Below are positions 1 through 11,149 of a DNA stretch of 60,000 nucleotides, in pieces. The translations under genes were made by a program, and so were the position numbers. The DNA is from Antedon mediterranea. Lineage: Eukaryota; Echinodermata; Crinoidea; Comatulida; Antedonidae. The stretch is from NCBI RefSeq assembly GCF_964355755.1, contig NC_092674.1, positions 24,704,001 to 24,764,000 of the forward strand, written 5' to 3'. Under the pieces are notes generated by a model. It had not been told where the DNA came from. It ran no database searches and saw only the letters and a program-made list of their open reading frames with translations. Each line of letters begins with the position of its first letter. Within the stretch, counting starts at the first letter, position 1.

Positions 1-127
1 GATCGTCGCTTTTCGTTTGCCGGTGAAGAACCGTGCCAGTGCTGCTGGCTTGTGGCATTACAGCAGCAGTGAATAAAAAACCGTGAGTGGTCTGCAACAT
101 GGTTTTAACAGGTCCAGTCTGGGCCAT
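1..127 (-). CDS. possible partial coding exon at the window edge
   Basis: The minus strand reads open from an ATG at 125-127 to the left edge, about 42 codons, with no stop. The conceptual peptide starts MAQTGPVKTM and contains small/polar segments such as VMPQASSTGTVLH. The segment is less AT-rich than the DNA to its right. An in-frame TAA lies two codons upstream of the ATG. Either this is a translation start, or an exon begins after the AG just upstream (TTGTAAG). I do not recognise the protein. The opposite strand is also open over part of this stretch (a plus frame ending at a TGA near 70), so the strand is uncertain. Only sequence left of the window would settle it. Confidence 0.25.
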   Translation of the reverse strand, partial: MAQTGPVKTMLQTTHGFLFTAAVMPQASSTGTVLHRQTKSDD

Positions 128-3100
128 ATCTTACAAGTTATAAAGCATCATTGTTTATACAAGTAAACATCCTTAGTGAAATCATTGGCATAAATACATT
201 TTGATTTGTCATAACTCGGATTTCCACCTTTAAAAAATTCCTGAAAGTGAAAGGAAATGGTTTTGTTAATAAAATGTTACTTTCTCATCTCCATTTCATC
301 ATCACTCATTCCATCTCAATAAGGAAATAATTTCAGTGATGTAAGCTGTACAGTACAGAACTGGTAACAAGACTCAGTAGAGAAAAAGATGTCAACGCGA
401 TTTACTTGTTGAAATTCCTCAAGTAAAACAGTATAAAACAGGGCTGTCGTCATGGGACACAATGTACATAGTAAGGTATACAGTTTACAGTATGAACAGT
501 GCAATATAAATGCATTTTAATTTTAATAATGATGTATCAACTATTCATTGCTCATTGCAATAAAAGCCTGGTCACATGTAATGCAAAGCAATACATCCAA
601 AACCACAGTTAGTGTTATTATGTCACATGACCACGGTATTAACCAATCGAAATCAATTACACAAAAAAAAATTAAATAAATAAACTGAAGATAGTGATCT
701 AGGGTCAAGGAATGACTTGACCTGGCTGATGGCAGGTATCAGATGCATCTAGGAATGCTAACAATTTAATTATGAGTACTGAACATCCAGCTGCCTTTAT
801 AGCCTAGAATATTGAAAGAAATAGTCCAATAACTTTCAATGACGTCACATCAAACGAACTATGCATTTAGTCTCGTTAAAATTAAGTTAAAAGTAAACTG
901 TATAACATTCATTGAGTATTTTGTAAATCCAAAAAATAATACTAAACTGTACAGTAACTTCAGTTTTAAAACTACTACAAATAAGTTTATATTTCTACAG
1001 TTGACCGAACCTAATTCAGCCACTTATTAACAGTGCTATCATGAGCATACCATGGAGGACAGGTACATGATCATACCAACATTAAAAAGACCCTTTTCTA
1101 TTAATAAGGAATCTGGACTCTTCTTATAAAGGTGAAGGAAAAAAAAACAAAGGCAACATCTGATGTTCCGAAATTAGAACTATAAATCTACAGTACATCA
1201 AAGGCCAGAGCATGTTGCAGTAACTTCAAGTTCAACATAGCTTTCTCCTATTTTGTGCACAGTACAGTACAGCTACACTGTACTGTAGTATAATGATAAA
1301 TCACATTCTAGATCTTATAGCCATTGACTGTATAGTTATAGTAGGCATGCAGTACATAATGTACTGTATTTGTTCTAAGCTGTGCTGTGACTAAAAATAA
1401 AAGTTTATTAGATGATAAAGGGAATACCACACAATCCTGATTGATAGAGGCATGCTGGGTAGGAATGTCTCAAATAACATGTGACCACAACATGTCTGTG
1501 TGTAGCTTCAACAATAAATAAATGATGTATGATGAACCAATACTGTAAAAATGTAAACATTTGAATCACTCTGTAAAAAGGACAGCCCCATAACTTTTAA
1601 GAGCCCCACGCCCCCCACTCCTATTTTTATAGATCTTGTTGTCTACTGTACCGTAAGGCCAAGGACACTTTTCACATTATGTACCATTTAGATATTTGTA
1701 TGATTTTTTTGTGTGTATAATTTACCTTTACAAGCAGACATTTAAAAAATGTGTTAGTCGCCACCAAATCTTGAAAACAAATTACAGTTGCCTAGAAAGA
1801 AACACCCTCTGTAAAGCAGATAAAGACAGTATCTCCTAATACCAAACTTTATTTAATTAATATCGGTGGAGACGATTTTTCAATATTTTTAATCAATCAA
1901 TATGTAATGCTAATTTGTTTGATACATTATAGATCTACAACAATAGAATACTGTAAGTAACTGTATTTAGAATTTTATTATATAGGCCTAAGCTTATTTG
2001 TTATGCCATGGATGTTTACGATGAAGCCACCCTTTACAATGATAAACCAATGACACATAATTTATTTTTTTAACTCATCAACAACTAAAATCAACCAAAT
2101 AGCCTGTATGTTAAACAACAAAATCTCAACCAAAACAAAGTACATTTAATTAAATATAATTTTATAAGCTATAGCCTACTTAATATTAGGGCAAGGTGTG
2201 CTGCTGTAGGCCCTAGATATTGCCTAATAATAAGAAAAATCATTTAGTTGGGTTAAAAGATCAGTTGATAGCCTAGGCCTCCACACACCACCATACATTG
2301 TGCTCCATCGAGAAAGACGATGGGTTCGTACCCTCTCTCTTCCCACACCATGCATTCATCAAAACACAACCACCGACTGCCCAACAACCACAACCACATT
2401 ACGAAAATTACCGACCAAAAAACGGAACACAATTTAATGATAATCATTTTATAAAATCATGAAACATACCAATCGTCAATTTACATAATTGTATTATCCT
2501 TGGATGAGTTAAAACGATGATTTGTTCCCTCTATTGCCCATCAAATCCACCTTTCTTCGGTTTTCTTTCTTCCTACCTTTTTGGCTATTAAGCACGTCTG
2601 CTTTGCTACAATTTTATTATTGTTAGCACTGGCTTCAGTATGCTAGGAATGTAGAGTACTATTCAGTATACCAAATTGGACTTCAGATTAGGTTTTTTCT
2701 CTTCAAATAGTTTACTCCCGAGTTTACTTCAACGTAAATGTTTTCAAAATGAAAAATAAACGTAATAATATAATATAAATTTTGCACATGGTTAAGTTCT
2801 ATGTTAGGTTCACTTTGAAGGACGTATTTCATCTAAAATAAGTTGGAAATGAAGCATTAATTCACCGAACATGATGATCCGCTATCGCTGTCTGGACAAA
2901 GCGAGTCTAATACCTCCAAAACATTTTTTAAAGAAGTTAAGGTGTACCCTGTGTGTTACAGGATAACATGCCAATGCCAATTATAAATTTTTCCTTCTCA
3001 TATATATTTCCTTTTATTTATGGAGCATTTTAATTCATTATTTCAGTGGAACGTTTTAATTATACCTAAATACTAATGTTTGCTATGTATAGGCCCTACA

Positions 3101-5560
3101 ATCATTATATGTATAGTGAACTATAATATCTCTATGATATGTGAAATCTGAAGTGTAATAAAATACATGATTAATGTCAGAATAAAAAAAATCAACAATG
3201 TTTAAAAGGACAATTATACTACTTAATGGAGGGACCTCGATTTTTGGAAAATCTTGCCAAATACCAGGCAATATATTTAGCCTAAATGCACTGCCTCTAG
3301 GCCTGCTATATTGATTTATTTGTATTTTGGTTACAGTATCTGATACTAAGTAGATAGTCGAGTACTTTCAAGAAAAAGACAAAATGCGAAATCGCCGCAT
3401 TTATTTATTTGTCCTTTTTGTATTTTTATTTTAAAATCAAAAACACACATAATTATTATTATAATTATTATAATAATATGATATATTTCATAATACTTTT
3501 TTTAATGTCGAATTGTTGCAGGTGGCCAATTACTCGTAGATGGTTTGACAATTGTAGAATCGTAACTAAGTTGTTTTAATTTTTCTTTTTGACCTGTTGG
3601 TCTTTCTTTTCCTTTATATATATATTTTGTTAATTAGCAGAATAAATAAATAAAATACATTCATTATTTAATTATTTTTAGAACAATTTAGACGTTTACC
3701 AAACAATCACAGAGAACTTATCTTTGACAACATTAGTACATTCCCTACTTATTCAACAAGTCGCGGGTCTCCATGTCTTTAATACTGAAATATTATATAC
3801 TGAATTTTTAATTTTTTTTGGTCTCCCCAAGTTGATTGAATAACAACAGTAGTCTCGAAATCAGACGCAGCGTGGTAGAAACTGAACATGTTTGATGTCC
3901 AATTTGGTATGCTTACTAGAGGTACATACTTTTTTTGAAATATGATGCCACTGAAATAATATGATGCCGCCTCCACCAGCCATGAAAATAACACATGGCG
4001 AAATTAGGTTTAGCGCCCTCCAATATTTCCATTTGAAAAGTTGCTGAATATTTAATTCCATCTCATTCGTTTAATTATCAGGCACAATTATAATAATTAT
4101 CGTAAGTTTGTATATTACAAATACGATGAAACAACTATGTATGTATGTATGTGTATATTTAAATAAATCAGACACATTTCTTGTTTCTGCCTTAAAATAA
4201 AATATTTATTGTACGAGTACTTTCGACCACAGGTCATCATCAGGTACTGATAGAATATTGGTAAAAGACGAATACATTATAGAAAAAGGGTAGTGACACG
4301 TAACAAACAAAAAGTCACATAACAATAAAAACAGCAACAGCAAAAAGACTTTAAAAAAACGGAGATTGCAGCGAATTGTGTAGTAAATATAAGGAAAGAA
4401 ATAGGTGCTGCATGTGTACATTTTTAATAGTAAAATAAATTTGTTATATGACGCCGACACATACGAAGACTTGTGAGTGACAGGTAAAACTCAGTTGAAG
4501 AGTTTGTTTAGAATAGAAGACATATCAGAACATTGTATACCGGTGCCGACACTCTTCATTGTTTTTTTTTTTGGAACATAGTTAATATCACTAAACATTG
4601 AATCGGAAATCAATCTGAAAGTCAGTCAGGTTTTTGTTGGTTAAGTTAATGTTGTTTTTTTACTAATGAAAATTCATTATTTCTGTTAATTTAAAAGTAA
4701 ATATCTCTAACACTACAAAATGGCCTATTCATGCTGGGGGCTAGTCTTCTAAATCAAGTAGTTTGAGACAGATGTGAAGATGCTTTCGGCACTGGGAGAA
4801 AATGTATAATCGGATAAACAGACAAATCATTGAAAAATAAATTCGACAAAGCATTTCAAGTCACTAACCTGTCTGAATTTGTTATCTTTATTGTTCATGT
4901 GTTCCGGGGGATAATTACATCTCTTTACTTTTTAGTTAATTATGAAAATTAATAAATTATTTAATTGGATGAATTCTCCTCCATTATTACTCTCCGTCTC
5001 ATCTCTAATGAATAACTTCCGGTATTAGTAGTGAGTACAATATTCTCTTCAATTAATGAACAACTTCCGGGGCCACTTAATTTTACTGTTGTGAAACCGT
5101 AAGGAGTAAATTCCAAATCTCATCTTGTTTTCACTTTTTGTAATAATTGTTTTCACTTTATCTCAAATATAATATAAGCATATTAAATTATTATAAATTA
5201 CTATTAATTTATAAAAGAAATGTTTAAAAATGTTCTTTACCTATGTTTTTAAATTGTCATTGTCTTATCTCACTTTTAAATCACTTCACATATTATTATA
5301 TAATCATTTTATAAGACCCGTACTTTAATAATAAACAATAGAAAAATAATGATTGCACTCTCATTATCGCGAATTAATTGTTTGATTTTGTGAAAGTGGG
5401 CGTGGTCGTCACTCTCGATACCTCATATCACTGACAGTGACACACTGTGTGGGAAGTAAACAAAGGATAGGCAGCATCAGTACATGCCACAAGCTAAGCT
5501 AGGCAGTTGGCACAACGGGATCAAACTAATGTTTTCGTCTATGGTGAATTTTCATGTTTC
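128..5560. other. gene-poor AT-rich stretch
   Basis: No exon or protein family is recognised. Open frames are all under 90 codons and look random. The left part (about 300-1400) is rich in ACAGTAC/TACTGTA words. A short ATGT repeat lies near 4138-4153, and a hammerhead-like motif is listed separately near 4211-4247. The right end (about 5390-5530) becomes less AT-rich and could hold promoter sequence for the ORF at 5603, but no defined promoter element is visible. Confidence 0.5.
4211..4249 (-). other. hammerhead-ribozyme-like motif, Penelope-type remnant
   Basis: On the minus strand the order is GTAC, CTGATGA, T, GACC-TGT-GGTC, GAAA, GTAC. CTGATGA and GAAA are the two conserved hammerhead core boxes, and GACC/GGTC forms a stem II with a three-base loop. 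One extra base lies between the first box and stem II, and no unambiguous cleavage triplet is seen, so the motif may be inactive. Such minimal hammerheads are known from the terminal repeats of Penelope-like retroelements. No reverse transcriptase or GIY-YIG reading frame is visible beside it, so it would be a solo relic. Confidence 0.35.
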
Positions 5561-5602
5561 TGTTAGTAGGATGTGGTCTGAGCTATATGCTGATTCTCAA
5601 CG

Positions 5603-6481
5603 ATGCGTTTAGATTTATTAATACTAAGAACAATGTCGAATAAATGTTCAAACAGCAGCAGCAGCAGGATTAACGCTGCTGACCGCCGCAAAAACAAGGT
5701 TGCAGAGAAGCTGACAGCCGCATTGGAATTCGTACGTAACCGTGAATACAACGCTAACGTTGTCTGTAACATTGCTTATGCTGGCTCTATTGTATTTTTC
5801 CTCATTGGGGCGCTAAGCCCCAGATTGCCAAGAGCTTCCTTTCCAGTCGTAGGCAATATGTTTCCTACAAAAGCAAAATTCGGCAAGTCAAAACCGCCAC
5901 GTACTATCCTAGCTATTCTATTCTGTATACATTTTATGAGAAGGATTTTAGAGGTACTTTTTGTGCACAAATTCAAACGCGAATTAAATATTTTGGAAAC
6001 AATACTTGGACCATTTTGCATATGGATATTCTCCCTATGGATTGCAATATCTATTCGTCCAGTTTCTGGATATTTTAACCTTTATTTAGCAATGTATCTG
6101 ATTGGAATAATTTTATTTATCCTTGGCGAATGTTTTAGTTTATCTTGTTACGCTAACTGTATTTTGAAACAAAAATTGTGCACAGTTTTTGAAAACTTTA
6201 TGCCAAAATGTGACTTACCTGGAGGAATTTTATTCCCATTTCAATCGGGATATCATTTGTTTTCAGAAGCGCTTTCTTGGTTCGGATTTTTTGTCGCAAC
6301 TGGAACACTTTCTGCATTGTTATTTTTTATTGGAAACTTTATTATCGTTGTGGTATATTTAATCAAATGTTTTAGAGAACGACGTTCCAACCATCAATGC
6401 AAACATAAAGTTATAAATGGTAACACAATCTTCCCTGTCAACGATAACGACGTTGCTTTAAAATTTGAATGTCAGCCTTAA
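5603..6481 (+). CDS. intronless SRD5A/TECR-family membrane protein (likely retrocopy)
   Basis: A single uninterrupted ORF of 292 codons. It looks like a divergent member of the 3-oxo-5-alpha-steroid 4-dehydrogenase C-terminal family (steroid 5-alpha-reductases, polyprenol reductase, trans-2-enoyl-CoA reductase), ER membrane enzymes using NADPH. Support: HFMRRILEVLFVHKF at residues 110-124 matches the family's 'H..RR.LE..FVH.F' segment, and GYHLFSEALSWFGF at 216-229 matches the 'Y...E...W.GF' segment. Hydrophobic membrane segments lie near 52-71, 101-121, 132-151, 158-180 and 226-254. The usual C-terminal 'Y..F..YP..R...iPf' box is absent; the tail is polar (RERRSNHQCKHK), so activity is doubtful. 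A start at Met11 (5633) is equally possible. AATAAA at 6605-6610 is followed 20 bases later by 13 A residues, which together with the missing introns points to a retroposed mRNA. The family call is moderately secure; the substrate is unknown. Confidence 0.6.
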   Translation: MRLDLLILRTMSNKCSNSSSSRINAADRRKNKVAEKLTAALEFVRNREYNANVVCNIAYAGSIVFFLIGALSPRLPRASFPVVGNMFPTKAKFGKSKPPRTILAILFCIHFMRRILEVLFVHKFKRELNILETILGPFCIWIFSLWIAISIRPVSGYFNLYLAMYLIGIILFILGECFSLSCYANCILKQKLCTVFENFMPKCDLPGGILFPFQSGYHLFSEALSWFGFFVATGTLSALLFFIGNFIIVVVYLIKCFRERRSNHQCKHKVINGNTIFPVNDNDVALKFECQP

Positions 6482-6604
6482 TATTACGTGGCCACACGTT
6501 GCTACATCTTCCCCACCGAAGAAAGAAGAGGACCTTCTTTGCGATACCTTTCCACTGACAGACACGGTATTATTACCAAAGTACAGTATATTAAAAGCCA
6601 TTGA

Positions 6605-6643
6605 AATAAACATTGTCTACAGTAATCAACAAAAAAAAAAAAA
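6605..6643 (+). terminator. poly(A) signal followed by genomic A-tract
   Basis: AATAAA at 6605-6610 lies 124 bases after the stop codon of the ORF ending at 6481. A run of 13 A residues begins at 6631, the distance at which an mRNA would be cleaved and polyadenylated. A genomic A-run at that spot is a usual trace of reverse-transcribed, reinserted mRNA. No target-site duplication was found by eye. Confidence 0.5.
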
Positions 6644-6689
6644 TCTCAATTTAAAGAATATAGTACATTTGGTATACAAATGACGTCGC

Positions 6690-8225
6690 GTCCAAAAAAG
6701 AAATTTGATGTACAATCAAATAGTACTCACAACCATGTTTCGCAAATTAACTTTGTCAAGTGGTGGTATTAATTTTAATCTGGTCCGATATTTCTTTTTG
6801 TATTTATTGATGATCAACAAAAACGTGTATTATATTATCATTTGAATCTGGATGAAGAAATTATTTCAAGAATGCAAATAGGAACAACAATTACAATGCA
6901 AATATGTTCACCATTGACACACGAATTAGCAGATCCAAGAAGAGTCTGTAATTGATTTTTAATTTATTTATTTATCTTCACATTGGTTTTATGTAGTTTT
7001 TTTTTTAATTTGCATTAAATTAAATGTACTTTTTATGTTAAGTTTTTTACAAGTACAGTAGGATCTCGTACAGTACCCAAAGCCGTATGTAAAACACGAT
7101 ATCTGAAACAAGAGTTTTATTTACTTGAATTTGATGGGTACCACCATAGATAAAATATAAATTGTACATGAATAAAATTGATATTATAGTAGATTAGAAA
7201 TTTTCTGAAATTATTTAATTTATGCAATGTCTTTCCATTTAGTATTTAATGATTAATTTAAAAGTTACTGTTACTAATGTGAATTTGTATTCATCACCAG
7301 ACACAGTTTAACAGTTACTGTATTAGTATAATTTGATTACATTGAAGACATATACCATATATTCTTTTTAAACTAAATTCTAAGGAAGATTTTTTTATTT
7401 AATATGCGTGAATGATTTCTTTATGTTGGTAGGTTTTTATAAATATTGTAAAGCAACAATAGGAGCAACTATAGTTTTCATTCCAACGATTGTTTTTAAT
7501 CGAACGTGTTTCCAGTCCATAGAATGTAGAAATAATGCACATTCCAAATCTATTGAAAACTTTTTTAAGAATAAATTTTCCCTTTTCCATTGATCCTATA
7601 CAGTAAAGGACTGCATGAAAACTACATACATCATTGTTTGCGTTTTTAAGCCAGACCGAACACAAAACTACTTTAAAGATTTTAAGAAAACGGATCATTT
7701 GTAAATTAAACAAATAGTATTATTTTACTGTGTGTTGAATCAAAAACAAAAGGAAAATTTAACTCTTAATTTAATATTAGAAATGGAAGAAATCGATACT
7801 TACTTTGTTCCACTTTTTAAATTCAAATTCTCCAAGACAGTACAAAATATTTAATTCAAGAATTTATGATAAAAATAACAACACCTTAAAGTGAACGGCA
7901 TGCATTTGTTACTGTTTTAAAATATTGAACACAATGTTTAGTTGTTTTAGTTGATCTTTATTTTGACAATTGGTGTTAAGATAATTATTACATCAATTAT
8001 GTTGCAATTTCCAAATTGAACAATTGTATTCAAATACAGCACACTCTCCAATGACAAATACATTCCAGGTAAAATTTAGAGGAAAGTGTAGCTACTCCTA
8101 CTGTACTAGAAGATACTGTTAAACTTACATACATACAACTGTACATAATAATGTATGCTGTCGACAGTAAGGTGTGTAAAAATAAGCATGGGATTGCTTT
8201 TTAATCATAGGTTTGTGTTTTCAAA
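6690..8225. other. non-coding AT-rich stretch
   Basis: Nothing recognisable. Overlapping open frames on both strands near 7400-7710 have no family features and AT-driven composition. Confidence 0.5.
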
Positions 8226-8229
8226 TAAA

Positions 8230-9650
8230 TATATGATAGAACCTCTATTAATGGGGACACCCAACACAGTGTCCCCTTAAAGGCCAAATATAGAATCTGT
8301 TATTTCTTATGACTGTTTACACACAACACGGAGTGGACGAGCAGTTTCCGCTCAGGATATACAATTCTATGTGGGACAAGCTATGCGGTTTTCCAATTAC
8401 CATTACTGCTCTTTCGTGTAAATTAGCCTTAATAGAAATATAGTTCAGTATGCCTGTACTTTCATTTTCATTTATTATGAAATAAACCTCGCATTCATTT
8501 TCAACATTCTGATGTACATTGTCCAATGATGTTAATTATTAACAGATGGACCAATGCAATATTGTACAATTAGAATATGTTATGTTGTGATAATTCTTGT
8601 ATACAGTACATTTTTAGTCAATCTTGTTTTAATGCTGAAGCTGAATAAATTTCTAGATTTAAACAAATAGTTTCTTTTTTGTGTTTGCTTTTTATAGTCA
8701 ACTTTCTCAAAACTGTAAAATGTGGTTTTTACAAAGCAATAATATAAGAATATGGAGATTGTGTTTTCTGAGAACAGCAGAACCCCTATAATAAAGTAAC
8801 CCCTATAATAAAGTAACCCCTATAATAAAGTTTCCCCTAATAGGTGTCCCTTTAATAGGGGTTAGTTGTAAAAAATTGATTTCCCCACGTTCATGTCATT
8901 AAAAAGTGTCCCTTTAATATGGTGTCCCCTGAATAGGGATGTGCCAAAGAAGGGATTATACTGTACAATACTGTATCTCCATAATAGGGATGTTCCGTAG
9001 TGTTTAAACATCTATATCCCCTCATTCAAGTCATGGAAAGTGTCCCTTTAATATGGTGTCCCCTGAATAGGGATGTCCCAAAGAAGGGATTATACTGTAC
9101 AATACTGTATCTCCTTTGGGTGTCCTCCTTTAATATGGGTGTCCTCCTTTAATATGGGTGTCCTCCTTTAATATGGGTGTCCTCCTTTAATATGGGTGTC
9201 CCCCCTTTAATATGGGTGTCCCCCCTTTAATATAGGTGTCCCCCTTTAATATGGGTGTCCCCCTCCCCCTTTAATATGGGTGTCCCCCTTTAATATGGGT
9301 GTCCCCCTTTAATATGGGTGTCCCCCTTTAATATGGGTGTCCCCCTTTAATATGTGTGTCCTCCTTTAATATGTGTGTCCCCCTTTAATATGGGTGTCCC
9401 CCTTTAATATGGGTGTCCCCCTTTAATATGGGTGTCCCCCTTTAATATGGGTGTCCCCCCTTTAATATGGGTGTCCCCCCTTTAATATGGGTGTCCCCCT
9501 TTAATATGGGTGTCCCCCTTTAATATGGGTGTCCCCCCTTTAATATGGGTGTCCCCCAAGGAAGGGGATCTACTGTACATCTCCATAATAGGGATGTTTT
9601 GTAGTGTTTATTTATACCCACTCATTCATGTCATGGAAAGGGTCTCCTTA
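8230..9650. mobile_element. pogo-like MITE region with internal repeats
   Basis: The stretch is built from words of the type 'CCCCTATTAATGGGGACACC' and its complement, for example near 8240-8280, 8780-8870, 8925-8945 and 9050-9070. Elements with such ends (compare 15585-16004 and 50590-50720) resemble the termini of pogo/Tigger-type non-autonomous transposons, which start CAGT and insert at TA. Near 8785-8832 a 17-base unit 'CCCCTATAATAAAGTAA' is repeated three times. A large minisatellite inside is listed separately. A fragment of another MITE (8276-8435, related to 10953-11145) is embedded. Confidence 0.5.
9112..9556 (+). repeat. minisatellite, unit about 17-19 bp (TTTAATATGGGTGTCCCCC)
   Basis: About two dozen head-to-tail copies of TTTAATATGGGTGTCCCCC. 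The units differ mainly in C-run length (CTCC, CCCC, CCCCC, CCCCCC) and a few G-to-T changes. The first units carry TCCTCC and later ones TCCCCC, so variants are grouped along the array as expected from local unit duplication. The unit is the same word as the terminal motif of the surrounding pogo-like MITE. Confidence 0.9.
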
Positions 9651-9697
9651 ATAGGAGTGTCTCCTTAAAGGAGGAAGTAAGGAGCGTTAATGTGACT

Positions 9698-10592
9698 TAA
9701 GCCCCTTTCACACAGAGCTGTAAGACGGTAATATTGCGGTAATTCGCGAACGCCGGCTTATGTGTGAAAGGGTAAAAACCCCTTAATGCCGGCTTCCGTT
9801 AGACCGCCTCTGGACCTAGTAAAATTGCGGTAATATTACCGTCACGGTCGTAAGCCTGATCTGTGTGAAAGAGTCCACGATATAACGCCTGCTTACGCAG
9901 TGAAGCAAGGCAAAGAATATATATTCTTTGAGCAAGGATAAATTGAGGACATTTTCCTTGATTGAGAAAGACTGTGGCAATTACTTTCTTATATCCATTA
10001 TATTATATATTTTTAGGTTAGTTTGTAAATAATACAATGGAAGAATACGGCCAATAATAATAAAAATATAACAGATGTTGGTCCAAAGATTATACTTGCT
10101 GTAACGTACGTAAGCCTAGGCCCTAGTTAGCATAGTTCTAGCAGGAACATCCTCCGGTGCGCGCTCCCGGTGCTAGCTCATAACCGCTTCTGATAATTAA
10201 ATTCGCGTCTATTTGTAGGCCTAATAGATTTTGTTTCTGTAGAATGGCCATCACGATCGGGCAGTTATTAGCACGGAGTGGTGTTGGGCAAAAATATAGA
10301 TTTTATGCATCGTAAATAAAAAAACTAAACGACGGACACACAAAACAACATCAGCAAACATGTGCGCGCATGGCATGTTTTGTGCAGGTGCCCGCCATTT
10401 TCTTTTCTCAAAAAGTGCGACCTCTATTTTATGAAGACAGTAATCTTTAAATATTGCGCCTTTCCACTGTGGCCTTTCACACAGAAGACGGTAAAATTAC
10501 CGTAATATTACCTTCTGTGTGAATGGGTTTAGACCGGCAATAACGCCGGCTTGCTTACCGCAATATTGCCGAAGTTCTGTGTGAAAAGGCCT
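9698..10592. mobile_element. TIR element with GGCC-TTTCACACAG ends (composite)
   Basis: The left end reads CCCCTTTCACACAGAGC then TAAGACGGTAATATTGCG. The right end is the complement (ATATTGCCGAAGTTCTG, then TGTGAAAAGG). Both carry the palindromic GGTAATATTGCGGTAA/TTACCG words. The left 180 bases (9698-9880) also form a self-contained inverted repeat, as do about 10470-10592. The interval may therefore be two short copies of one family around about 590 bases of unrelated, less AT-rich DNA, or one composite element. No coding sequence inside. Confidence 0.6.
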
Positions 10593-10709
10593 TTATACTC
10601 TACTACTGTTTGGAAACAATAAAATGAAAAAAACAATAGAAGGGAAGCAATTGTATTAGAAACCAATGAGGTCATCTTCCTGTCTGGTCAGGTTCACCTA
10701 CAATATTAA

Positions 10710-10812
10710 GCCTGATGTCATATCACTACCATATTTGGGCATATCACTACCATATTTGAGAACATCACTTTTTTTTTGTCAAACTAGTTTGATAGTGTAG
10801 ACAGAGCTTTAG
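10710..10812 (-). mobile_element. MITE family 1, half copy
   Basis: Contains the family's conserved end (GTTTGATAGTGTAGACAGAG at the right) and the inner words CATATTTGGGCATATCACTACC. The other terminus is missing. This family is the most frequent MITE in the window. Confidence 0.75.
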
Positions 10813-10952
10813 GCCATGGTTTATATGCACAATAATTATTGTACTGTATATAAAATTGTAGAATAAACTTTCACCCGTTTCACATTGCCTAGCAACATTT
10901 TGGGATTTACACAGAATAACCAAGCACACACCGTACAAAACTCTGGTTTAAA

Positions 10953-11145
10953 GGCCAATTCACACAGACGAGCGGTGATGGTATTCGAAAAAGAAAATAT
11001 AGAATCTATGTTATTTCTCCATTTACACAAAATGCGGGGTTGAGCGGAAAACCTACTCAGGATACAGTAGATACAAATTTTATGTGGGACAAACTACATG
11101 GTTTTCAACTTAGCGTTACCATCCGTCTGTGTAAACTGGCCTTTA
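10953..11145. mobile_element. MITE with AAAGGCCAATTYACACAGACG ends
   Basis: Left end AAAGGCCAATTCACACAG and right end CTGTGTAAACTGGCCTTT are inverted repeats, together with the following ACG..GGTGATGG / CCATC..CGT bases. About 190 bases, no coding sequence. A truncated relative lies at 8276-8435 (shared CGCTCAGGATA and TATGTGGGACAA words). Confidence 0.7.
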
Positions 11146-11149
11146 ACTC

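Noticed and set aside
7399-7713. Open frame of 104 codons (minus) overlapping one on the plus strand
   Set aside because: No family motif, composition follows the AT-rich background, and no splice or promoter context.
9112-9556. CRISPR-like array
   Set aside because: Repeats are contiguous with no unique spacers, and the genome is eukaryotic; it is a minisatellite.
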